Under the pieces are notes generated by a model. The model saw only the letters and a program-made list of their open reading frames with translations. It was not told the DNA's origin and did not search any database. Shown piece by piece: positions 34,598 to 41,614 of a DNA stretch of 64,000 nt. Position 1 is the stretch's first letter; each line of letters starts with the position of its first letter. The position numbers and the translations under genes are program-made. This DNA comes from Faecalicatena_A orotica (GTDB taxonomy: Bacteria; Bacillota; Clostridia; Lachnospirales; Lachnospiraceae): NCBI RefSeq assembly GCF_040545875.1, contig NZ_JBEPMR010000005.1. One strand, given 5' to 3'.

Positions 34598-34642
34598 AAA
34601 AAGTGTGCAGACCGCCCGAAAGCTGTCTGCACACTTTTTCTC
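34598..34642. terminator. Bidirectional intrinsic terminator (aldolase / ATC hydrolase)
   Basis: Fifteen-base perfect arms (34598-34612 and 34625-34639) with core GTGTGCAGAC form a stem with a 12-base loop. T-runs follow on both strands because the arms start with A5 and end with T5. It serves the aldolase gene on the plus strand and the ATC hydrolase gene on the minus strand. Confidence 0.9.
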
Positions 34643-34713
34643 TAATCTTTCTTTATTTCCATAATGCAGAAAACATGATAAAAGATATTTTAAGACTGTG
34701 CCTGTCCTCTACA

Positions 34714-35205
34714 TCATTTATGATAATACAGACGGCATACCTCATCCCCTTTTGCGATACTCTTCAGCAGCTTCAGTTCCCCACCATAAGCCTCGCCGAT
34801 CCCATGATCCCCGCACATTGCAATATCACAAAGCGTCGCAATCTCCTCATCAGAGCAGCCTGCCTTCTGCCACGCCTTAACAAGCGGACAATAATGAAAA
34901 TCAATAGCCAGTACCTGGGGCGTACTTCTCCTGATCTTCATTTCAAACACGAGTTGGGCGGGTTTCGTAAACAATGTCTTACGAAGTCCGGTAAAATCCT
35001 TTGTCCTGCCCTTTTTCACTAACCCGGCCCCTTGGCTCAGTCCGCATCTTTTGATGGCTGCACTTCCAAAATCTTTCCAGTCCAGACCACGTTTTCCCGC
35101 CTCATCACACAGTAAATAAAGCCATAGCGCCCGATGTTCCAGCTGTTCACGGACAGCTGTTATCACACCATTTTTAATCTTAGGTTCATTTTTTATCCTG
35201 CTCAT
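34714..35205 (-). CDS. L-2-amino-thiazoline-4-carboxylic acid hydrolase family protein
   Basis: A 163-residue protein of the ATC hydrolase family, recognised by FHYCPLVKAWQKAGCSDEEI near residue 103 and CDIAMCGDHGIGEAYGG near 127. The founding enzyme opens L-2-aminothiazoline-4-carboxylate on the way to cysteine, but most family members are uncharacterised. It follows glpK by about 35 bases with GGGAGG before the ATG, so the two may be co-transcribed. Its substrate here is unknown. Confidence 0.8.
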   Translation of the reverse strand: MSRIKNEPKIKNGVITAVREQLEHRALWLYLLCDEAGKRGLDWKDFGSAAIKRCGLSQGAGLVKKGRTKDFTGLRKTLFTKPAQLVFEMKIRRSTPQVLAIDFHYCPLVKAWQKAGCSDEEIATLCDIAMCGDHGIGEAYGGELKLLKSIAKGDEVCRLYYHK

Positions 35206-35239
35206 ATTCCTCCCTTTCCGGCTTTGTTATCATTCCGGC

Positions 35240-36736
35240 CTAATCTTCCTTTGCCCATTCATAAGAATACCGTACCGCCTTGTTCCAGCCACGCAGCATC
35301 TTTTTACGCACATCAGGGTCTATATCCGGCTCGAATACCCGGTCGATCGCCCAGTTGGTAAGCACCTCTTCTTTATTTTTCCAGTACCCGACGGCAATCC
35401 CGGCAAGATAGGCCGCTCCCATCGCCGTTGTCTCTACACACTGGGGACGTTTCACAGGTGCATCGCTTAAGTTCGCCTGCGTCTGCATCAGGAAGTTATT
35501 GGCACTGGCTCCGCCGTCTACCTTCAGGGCAGAAAGCGTAATTCCGGAATCCGCCTCCATCGCCTGCAGGACGTCATTCACCTGATATGCCAGTGATTCC
35601 AGCGTCGCCCTGATGATATGATACTTATTCACACCACGGGTAAGGCCTACGATCGTCCCTCTCGCATACTGGTCCCAGTGCGGTGCCCCAAGGCCTGTAA
35701 ACGCGGGCACAACATAGCATCCGTTCGTGTCCTCGACCTTCTGTGCCATATATTCCGATACCTGTGAAGAATCGATCAGCTGCATTTCATCCCGCAGCCA
35801 CTGGATTGCCGCTCCTGCAACGAAGATAGAGCCTTCCAGTGCATAAGTTACTTTCCCGTCTATCCCCCACGCGATTGTCGTCACAAGCCCGTTCTTGGAA
35901 AATACGGGTTTCTCCCCTGTATTCATAAGCAGGAAGCATCCTGTCCCATATGTATTCTTCGCCTCGCCCTCTTTAAAACAGGTCTGTCCAAAGAGCGCCG
36001 CCTGCTGGTCTCCCGCTGCGCCGGCAATCGGGATTGGCGCCCCAAAGACCCCGGCATCTGCCTCACCGTATACACAGCTGGATGGCTTTGCCTCAGGCAG
36101 CATAGACGCAGGTATCCCGAGCTCTGCCAGAATCTCCTCATCCCACCGGAGTGTATTGATGTTAAAAAGCATCGTCCTTGATGCATTGGAATAATCTGTC
36201 ACATGGACCGCGCCTTTTGTCAGCTTCCAGATCAGCCATGTCTCCACTGTACCGAACAAAAGCTCGCCGCGCTCAGCCCTCTCTCTCGCACCTTCTACAT
36301 TGTCCAGAATCCATTTTACCTTTGTGCCCGAGAAATACGCATCGATCACAAGCCCTGTCTTTTCCCGGAACTTATCTGTCAGCCCCTTCTCTTTCAGGCT
36401 GTCACAATATTCCGACGTCCTCCTGCACTGCCACACAATGGCCTGATAGACCGGCTCCCCTGACTCCTTATCCCATACAATTGTCGTCTCCCTCTGGTTC
36501 GTAATACCGATCGCCGCAATATCTGCCGCCGTTGCGTTGATATTTGCCATCGCCTGCTGTGCTACCTCCAGCTGGCTTGACCAGATTTCCTCTGCATTGT
36601 GCTCCACCCAGCCCGGCTTCGGGAAGTACTGCGTGAATTCCTTCTGTGCCATACTGCACATTTCACCCTTCTCGTTAAATAGGATACACCTGTTGCTGGT
36701 TGTCCCCGAATCCAGCGCCATTACATACTTTGACAT
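35240..36736 (-). CDS. glpK: Glycerol kinase
   Basis: GlpK phosphorylates glycerol to sn-glycerol 3-phosphate. The 498-residue FGGY kinase has the phosphate-1 motif ALDSGTTSNRCILF at 5-18, CRRTSEYC, GVVTTIAW-type mid motif (NGLVTTIAWGIDGKV), GGASANNFLMQ near 405 and GAAYLAGIAVGYW near 440. GGGAGG precedes the ATG at 36736; the longer frame is untranslated leader. It follows glpP in the same orientation. The GlpA-like dehydrogenase that would use its product lies about 15 kb away, beyond the sugar cluster. Confidence 0.96.
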   Translation of the reverse strand: MSKYVMALDSGTTSNRCILFNEKGEMCSMAQKEFTQYFPKPGWVEHNAEEIWSSQLEVAQQAMANINATAADIAAIGITNQRETTIVWDKESGEPVYQAIVWQCRRTSEYCDSLKEKGLTDKFREKTGLVIDAYFSGTKVKWILDNVEGARERAERGELLFGTVETWLIWKLTKGAVHVTDYSNASRTMLFNINTLRWDEEILAELGIPASMLPEAKPSSCVYGEADAGVFGAPIPIAGAAGDQQAALFGQTCFKEGEAKNTYGTGCFLLMNTGEKPVFSKNGLVTTIAWGIDGKVTYALEGSIFVAGAAIQWLRDEMQLIDSSQVSEYMAQKVEDTNGCYVVPAFTGLGAPHWDQYARGTIVGLTRGVNKYHIIRATLESLAYQVNDVLQAMEADSGITLSALKVDGGASANNFLMQTQANLSDAPVKRPQCVETTAMGAAYLAGIAVGYWKNKEEVLTNWAIDRVFEPDIDPDVRKKMLRGWNKAVRYSYEWAKED

Positions 36737-36809
36737 ATTACTGCCTCCCTTTTGTATAATAAGTTTTAACGATTCATTTCCCTGATTAATCACATAAAAC
36801 AGGCGGCTC

Positions 36810-37382
36810 CTACAGCATCCAGACTTCCTGTTTTGTTGTGGACACAGCAACCGCCCCGGCATCCAGCGCCCCCATCACATCCTCTTTATCCGCAATGAGG
36901 CCGCCCGCAATGACAGGTATACGGCTGAGCCCGCAGATCTTCCTGATGACCTTCGGCATCACTCCCGGAAGCACCTCGATAAAGTCCGGTCTGCCGCCCT
37001 TCTGCCTGTCCAGACTTTCAATACTTTTCAGCGCCATAGAATCTATCACAAAAAACCGCAGAACCGCGTACATCCCCAGTTCCTTTGCCCGGTGTGCCAG
37101 CGGCTGCTTCGTTGTAATAATGCCGTCTGCCCGGGTGTTCTCTTTCATAAAATCTACAGTAACCTCCTTGGAACTAAGTCCCGTAATCAGGTCGATGTGT
37201 ACGAGTGCCGTCTTCCCTGCCTCTTTAATCCTCTCTACAATCTGCCGGATGGTACAGATATCCCCAAATAATACGAAGATCACCTGAATCTCTTCGGCCG
37301 CACAGCTTTTTTCAAGGCCATCCATATCTTTTACCGCTGCGATCATTGGATTTCCTTCCACAATCTGATAGAAACTCTGCAC
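36810..37382 (-). CDS. glpP: Glycerol-3-phosphate-responsive antiterminator GlpP
   Basis: GlpP is an RNA-binding antiterminator activated by glycerol 3-phosphate. The 190-residue protein (B. subtilis 192) is a TIM-barrel-like fold with VFVLFGDICTIRQIVERI-type early part (IFVLFGDICTI), HIDLITGLSSKEVTVDFM near residue 70, GIITTKQ near 90, PDFIEVLPGVMPKV near 140 and PVIAGGLIADKEDV near 157. The start is a GTG at 37382, six bases after GGAGG; upstream codons belong to the leader. It heads a glpP-glpK operon. A likely target is the leader hairpin at 20027-20090. Confidence 0.93.
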   Translation of the reverse strand: MQSFYQIVEGNPMIAAVKDMDGLEKSCAAEEIQVIFVLFGDICTIRQIVERIKEAGKTALVHIDLITGLSSKEVTVDFMKENTRADGIITTKQPLAHRAKELGMYAVLRFFVIDSMALKSIESLDRQKGGRPDFIEVLPGVMPKVIRKICGLSRIPVIAGGLIADKEDVMGALDAGAVAVSTTKQEVWML

Positions 37383-37534
37383 GATTCCCCTCCTTATTCT
37401 TTCTTCTTCAGGAGCTGCCGCAAAAAATATTTCCGTGCCCCTCCCGTTATTACAGCTACTCACATAATATCATAACCTCCGGTCATTTTCATCAGAATAC
37501 ATTTAATTTATCTATGATTTTCCGGTATAAAATA

Positions 37535-37581
37535 AAATACAAAAAGGATAACAGCTTCCCCGTCCGAAAACTGTTATCCTT
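37535..37581 (-). terminator. Intrinsic terminator of the MutS-like gene
   Basis: On the minus strand, directly after the stop codon, AAGGATAACAG (complement of 37571-37581) pairs with CTGTTATCCTT (complement of 37544-37554), then TTTTG and further T-rich sequence. The stem is 11 perfect base pairs. Confidence 0.88.
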
Positions 37582-37586
37582 CTCTG

Positions 37587-39248
37587 TCAGTTCCACTTTC
37601 CTGTGCTCAAAAACTGCTCCACCATCGCTTTTGCCCCGTTAATGATCTCCGGCTCATATCCCAATATCTCCAACAGCTGTATCGCATTACGGGAAGTTGC
37701 CCTGCCGTCATAAATGAGATAATCAAATATAATCTCACCATCAGCCACCTGTTCCTGAAAATGGTAATTATCATATTGTTCTTCCAACAGATAGGTCAGT
37801 TCAATATCATGGGTGGCCGCAAAACACAGGATTCCTTTTTTCTGGAACTCCTTCAGTACTTGTGTGGAAGCGGCGATGCGCTCCACTGTATTCGTTCCCC
37901 TGAGCACCTCGTCTACGAAACAGATCACAGCCTCTTCTTCCACTGGCTCCATAACACGCTTCAGCGCCCTGATCTCCGCAATGTAATAGCTTTCCCCTTT
38001 ATACAGGCTGTCTTTGAGCGCCATAGATGAAAATACATGGAACCATTTTCCACAGTAAGCCTTTGCCGGGCACGTATGCAGGCTCTGGGCCAGTATGACA
38101 TTCATTGCTATCGTTTTCAGGAATGTGGATTTACCGGACGCATTGGAACCGGTAATCAGAATCCCGTCCTTCACACTCACAGAATTCGGTACGGGTTCTT
38201 TCAGCCCCGGGTGATAGGCATCAATTATTCGAAGCATCTTCTCATCTGTAAATTCAGGCCTGCACCAGACCGGCAGCGCCTCCCGCAGGGAACCTACAGC
38301 CAGCATACTTTCAAGGAACCCCATTGTGGTGAACATGTTTTCCACAATATCAATATTCCTGCCTAAGCGGCTCATGCAGTGGTAGAAGAAAATGCAGTCG
38401 ATATGCGTAACAAGCCGGATGTAATCCAGAAACATCTCTGCAATCGACGGGCTGTCCCAGTTTGCAGGACCTAAGTAAGCGCTCGCCCCCATCAGTTTTT
38501 TCAGATGCCTGTAGTCCTTTTCCACTCTGGAATGGTATTTCGGATTACAGATCAGCTTCTTCTTTGTGAGTGACTTTGCCCCCTCCATCAGCTTTTTAAA
38601 GTATTGGAGCGCCTGCATGGAGCCTTCCAGTTCCTTCCTTTTATAGAAATAGAGAAGTACATTTACCACCATCGCCAGAATCAGAAGTCCCAGTCCCTCG
38701 GACGGTGATATCACAGTAATCACCACTGAAAATATAAAGAATACAAATGAAAAATAATGAACCGGCGGAACCTTCGTATTGAACCGGATACAGTCCATGA
38801 TGTAGCTGTAAACAGAGGATGCGTGGTTTTTCCCAATCCGGGCAAACTCCATCTGCATCTCTATACGCTCTTTTTCATGCTCCTGATAATATGTAATCAT
38901 TTCCTCCTGCTCTTCCCATTCTTCGGGCATCACCTTCGGAACATGCAGGAGATAATACAGGTAGTCCTCCCCTGCAAAAGACCACGTGTGGTCGATGGAC
39001 ATAAACAGCGCATCCATATCCAGGTCATTCCACGTGATATCATCAATCATAGAGTCCTTAGCCGCAGTATATTCACCAATCACAGACAGTACCGCATCCG
39101 AATAATCTACCTCCCTCCAGCGTCCATAATTATACTCAAGCCGTCTCTTGATTTTGTATATCCGCCTTATATTGTCTATATATGAGATCACAAAACACAC
39201 TGCTATGACACCCAATACCACCAATGCAATAAAAATAGATTCTGTCAT
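37587..39248 (-). CDS. Membrane-anchored MutS-like ATPase
   Basis: A 553-residue protein with a MutS-type ATPase domain at its C-terminal end: Walker A GSNASGKST at 367-375, a SMALKDSLYKGESYY stretch, Walker B CFVDEVLRGT (Asp446-Glu447) and FAATHDIELTYLL. The N terminus is a hydrophobic helix, and a second hydrophobic pair lies near 180-215. The mismatch-recognition domain of MutS is missing, so ordinary mismatch repair is unlikely. Such membrane MutS-related proteins are common in Clostridia but uncharacterised. AGGAGGAG lies before the ATG, immediately next to a long inverted repeat. Confidence 0.85.
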   Translation of the reverse strand: MTESIFIALVVLGVIAVCFVISYIDNIRRIYKIKRRLEYNYGRWREVDYSDAVLSVIGEYTAAKDSMIDDITWNDLDMDALFMSIDHTWSFAGEDYLYYLLHVPKVMPEEWEEQEEMITYYQEHEKERIEMQMEFARIGKNHASSVYSYIMDCIRFNTKVPPVHYFSFVFFIFSVVITVISPSEGLGLLILAMVVNVLLYFYKRKELEGSMQALQYFKKLMEGAKSLTKKKLICNPKYHSRVEKDYRHLKKLMGASAYLGPANWDSPSIAEMFLDYIRLVTHIDCIFFYHCMSRLGRNIDIVENMFTTMGFLESMLAVGSLREALPVWCRPEFTDEKMLRIIDAYHPGLKEPVPNSVSVKDGILITGSNASGKSTFLKTIAMNVILAQSLHTCPAKAYCGKWFHVFSSMALKDSLYKGESYYIAEIRALKRVMEPVEEEAVICFVDEVLRGTNTVERIAASTQVLKEFQKKGILCFAATHDIELTYLLEEQYDNYHFQEQVADGEIIFDYLIYDGRATSRNAIQLLEILGYEPEIINGAKAMVEQFLSTGKWN

Positions 39249-39259
39249 GGCGCTCCTCC

Positions 39260-39291
39260 TATTATTGTATTATTCAACTAATACAATAATA
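39260..39291. repeat. 13-bp perfect inverted repeat in the mutS-like/corA divergent region
   Basis: Arms TATTATTGTATTA (39260-39272) and TAATACAATAATA (39279-39291) flank six bases. The repeat abuts the ribosome binding site of the MutS-like gene. It is A/T-rich and too symmetrical for chance; it may be an operator for a dimeric regulator or a hairpin that restricts translation. Confidence 0.7.
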
Positions 39292-39342
39292 CCACCAGAG
39301 AATCCTGCTGTCAATCACCCGTGTATCATGGAGAGAAGATTA

Positions 39343-39371
39343 TAGACTTCATATCCGGCAGATGGTACAAT
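39343..39371 (+). promoter_or_regulatory. Candidate promoter of corA
   Basis: TAGACT (39343-39348) and TACAAT (39366-39371) are 17 bases apart, and the corA start at 39403 follows about 30 bases after the -10. Confidence 0.5.
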
Positions 39372-39402
39372 GAAAGAAAACTCTGAAAGGAGTCACGCAC
39401 AT

Positions 39403-40326
39403 ATGATTCAATATACTTTGAACATGAAACTAACCAGACTTTCAGGTAATATGCACACAGACAGTGAAGGCATCTCCGTGAAAATACTGACCTCCGAAGA
39501 ATATACGCAGCATTACCAGGATACCCCTGAATATCCGGTGATGCTGCGGAACCTCAGCCATATCCACTGCTGTAAAGCAGACGTCCTGGGAGGATGTGCA
39601 GCCGGTACATTCGCTGTACCTCGCAAAGAATCCCCGACTGCTGAAAAGCTCTGCTTCTGCTTCTTTCTGACAGATTCCGAGCTTTTATTTATAGACGACA
39701 AAGATACTGCAGCACCTCTCCTTTCACAGCTGGAGGATATGCCACTCACAGGGCCTTTGTCATCGCTTGGCCTGTTATTCAACCTTATGGAATACCTTAT
39801 CAAAGACGACGTCTTTTTCCTGCAGGATTATGAAGAGCACCTTACCCGGCTGGAGGAACGCCTGCTGGATGGTGAGGATGACAATTTCGACAGGGCGATT
39901 CTCCACATCCGCAAAGAATTGACAGCGCTCGGTTCCTATTACGAACAACTGGCTGATATGGGCGAGTCTCTTCAGGAAGCACTCCCCGATATGGCGCAGG
40001 ACAGGAGCAGTGTCTTATTCGGACTGTTTACAGACCGTGCCGGCAGACTGTATTCCAACGTCCAAACGCTCAAAGAGTACTCCATGCAGCTGCGTGAAAT
40101 GCACCAGTCCCAGATTGATGTGCGGCAGAACCAGATCATGAAGGTGCTGACGATCGTGACAACATTCTTCATGCCGCTTTCGCTGATTGCCGGCTGGTAC
40201 GGCATGAATTTCGTCAACATGCCCGAACTCACTTCCTCCTCCGGATATGGGGTGGTGATCCTTGTCTGCCTGCTCATCATCGTTATCGAACTCTGGTTCT
40301 TCCATAAGAAAAAATGGTTCGACTGA
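39403..40326 (+). CDS. corA: CorA-family magnesium/divalent cation transporter
   Basis: A 307-residue CorA-type channel. The large cytoplasmic N-terminal domain is followed by a long helix and two C-terminal membrane segments (IMKVLTIVTTFFMPLSLIAG and GVVILVCLLIIVIELWFF). The signature YGMNF that forms the pore mouth lies between them, near residue 268. ATG at 39403 is ten bases from AGGAG; eleven codons upstream are open but lack a good site. It diverges from the MutS-like gene. Confidence 0.93.
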   Translation: MIQYTLNMKLTRLSGNMHTDSEGISVKILTSEEYTQHYQDTPEYPVMLRNLSHIHCCKADVLGGCAAGTFAVPRKESPTAEKLCFCFFLTDSELLFIDDKDTAAPLLSQLEDMPLTGPLSSLGLLFNLMEYLIKDDVFFLQDYEEHLTRLEERLLDGEDDNFDRAILHIRKELTALGSYYEQLADMGESLQEALPDMAQDRSSVLFGLFTDRAGRLYSNVQTLKEYSMQLREMHQSQIDVRQNQIMKVLTIVTTFFMPLSLIAGWYGMNFVNMPELTSSSGYGVVILVCLLIIVIELWFFHKKKWFD

Positions 40327-40340
40327 ATCCCATTACAGAC

Positions 40341-40384
40341 AAAGGTGTGCAGGCCCCTCATTTCTGAGAAGTCTGCACACCTTT
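40341..40384. terminator. Bidirectional intrinsic terminator between corA and the URO-D-like gene
   Basis: Perfect 12-base arms AAAGGTGTGCAG (40341-40352) and CTGCACACCTTT (40373-40384) with a small nested CTCA/TGAG hairpin. Only short T-runs follow. It separates two convergent genes. The arm shares the ten-base GTCTGCACAC with the terminator at 34598-34642. Confidence 0.7.
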
Positions 40385-40387
40385 ACA

Positions 40388-41566
40388 TTAACTCCACGTT
40401 CCTTCTACATCGCTCCAGTTCTTTTCCGCGTAATCAAGCAGTGTTTCTGCCTGCTCCATCGACATTTCCGGGAACAGCAGGAAGAGGCTGTGTGAGCCGT
40501 ATTTTTGTACAATCCGGTCTACATTCCTGATCCAGTCTTCAAACTCGCCGGAATACACCTTTATCCAGAGAGATTTGCCTGCGGCACGTACCTTGTCGTA
40601 GATGACGTCCCATTCTTCCAGCGTTCCGTCCGGCCCTGCGTCCCCGCTGGTCCACTGCAGTGCATCGATCTCCTCTATTTCCATCAGTGCATCCAGATGG
40701 CGGATTGCATCCGGTCCGTCCAGATGATACAGAACCTGGTCCGCCTTTTTAGCCTGTTCACGAAGAGATTCCTGTATAAAATCCCGGAAATTGTCAGGTG
40801 ACAGCATCGCAGAGAAATCGCACTGGAGCTTCACTGTCTTCCCCGGGCCCCATATCTGGAATACGGTATACGCATTTCCTCCATTTTCATCTTTGATAAT
40901 CTCGTGGAAACGGTTATAATATTCATAATATATCTTTCCTATCTGGTTAATCCGCTCCTCCACTATCTCCGGGTCATCGATTATGTCATACAGCATGTCC
41001 TCTGCCCCGCGCAGTGACACGAGCACATCAATGTTCTCCATCAGGTCAGGCATATCAACAAGAAAATCGTCTCCGGCCAGTTCCCTGCATTTCTTTACGA
41101 GTCCGATATGCTTTTTAAACCATTTATTCTCGGGATCAAACTTGAAATCAGGCGCCTCTTCCCAGTCATCAATGCAGGACTCGAACCAAACTGTATCTTC
41201 CTTAAAGCCTATCTCAGAACCAAGATAGGCGGCAAGGGAACCGGGGCCGAAATCCACGTCCAGATTCGGGAAACTCTCCCCAAGGAACTCGTGGGTCTCG
41301 CAGAACTGGCGGTATCTCGCTACAATACGCTCCGCATCCTGATACTTATCCTCCATATCCTTCCATTTCAATTCTTCCGGCAGATTGTAATATTTCCCCT
41401 GACAGATGACATCCATACAACCGCCCTGCGCCGGTTTTCCATCGGAATACTTCTCGATCTCTTGTTTTCTTGCAATCACGCACATCAGCGGTCTCCCTGT
41501 ATTCTGATGCTTCCAGTAATTTTTCCATTTCTCCTGAGTTTCTTCCCAGTTCTTTTTATATTTCAT
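40388..41566 (-). CDS. Uroporphyrinogen decarboxylase-like (URO-D fold) protein in a glycoside operon
   Basis: A 392-residue protein recognised as URO-D-superfamily, related at distance to the MtaA/MtbA-type methyltransferases. Near the C-terminal part VLYHLDGPDAIRHLDALMEI stands where methyltransferases have a zinc-binding His-x-Cys; here it reads His281-Leu-Asp283, so the usual zinc thiolate is absent. No corrinoid protein is encoded nearby. The gene lies behind two sugar permeases and a GH31 glycosidase, which argues for a role in sugar processing rather than haem synthesis. Function unknown. GGAGG precedes the ATG. Confidence 0.7.
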   Translation of the reverse strand: MKYKKNWEETQEKWKNYWKHQNTGRPLMCVIARKQEIEKYSDGKPAQGGCMDVICQGKYYNLPEELKWKDMEDKYQDAERIVARYRQFCETHEFLGESFPNLDVDFGPGSLAAYLGSEIGFKEDTVWFESCIDDWEEAPDFKFDPENKWFKKHIGLVKKCRELAGDDFLVDMPDLMENIDVLVSLRGAEDMLYDIIDDPEIVEERINQIGKIYYEYYNRFHEIIKDENGGNAYTVFQIWGPGKTVKLQCDFSAMLSPDNFRDFIQESLREQAKKADQVLYHLDGPDAIRHLDALMEIEEIDALQWTSGDAGPDGTLEEWDVIYDKVRAAGKSLWIKVYSGEFEDWIRNVDRIVQKYGSHSLFLLFPEMSMEQAETLLDYAEKNWSDVEGTWS

Positions 41567-41614
41567 TTTCTTTTCCTCCTGCTCATATCTCTGTGGATGG
41601 ATTTGAATATATTT

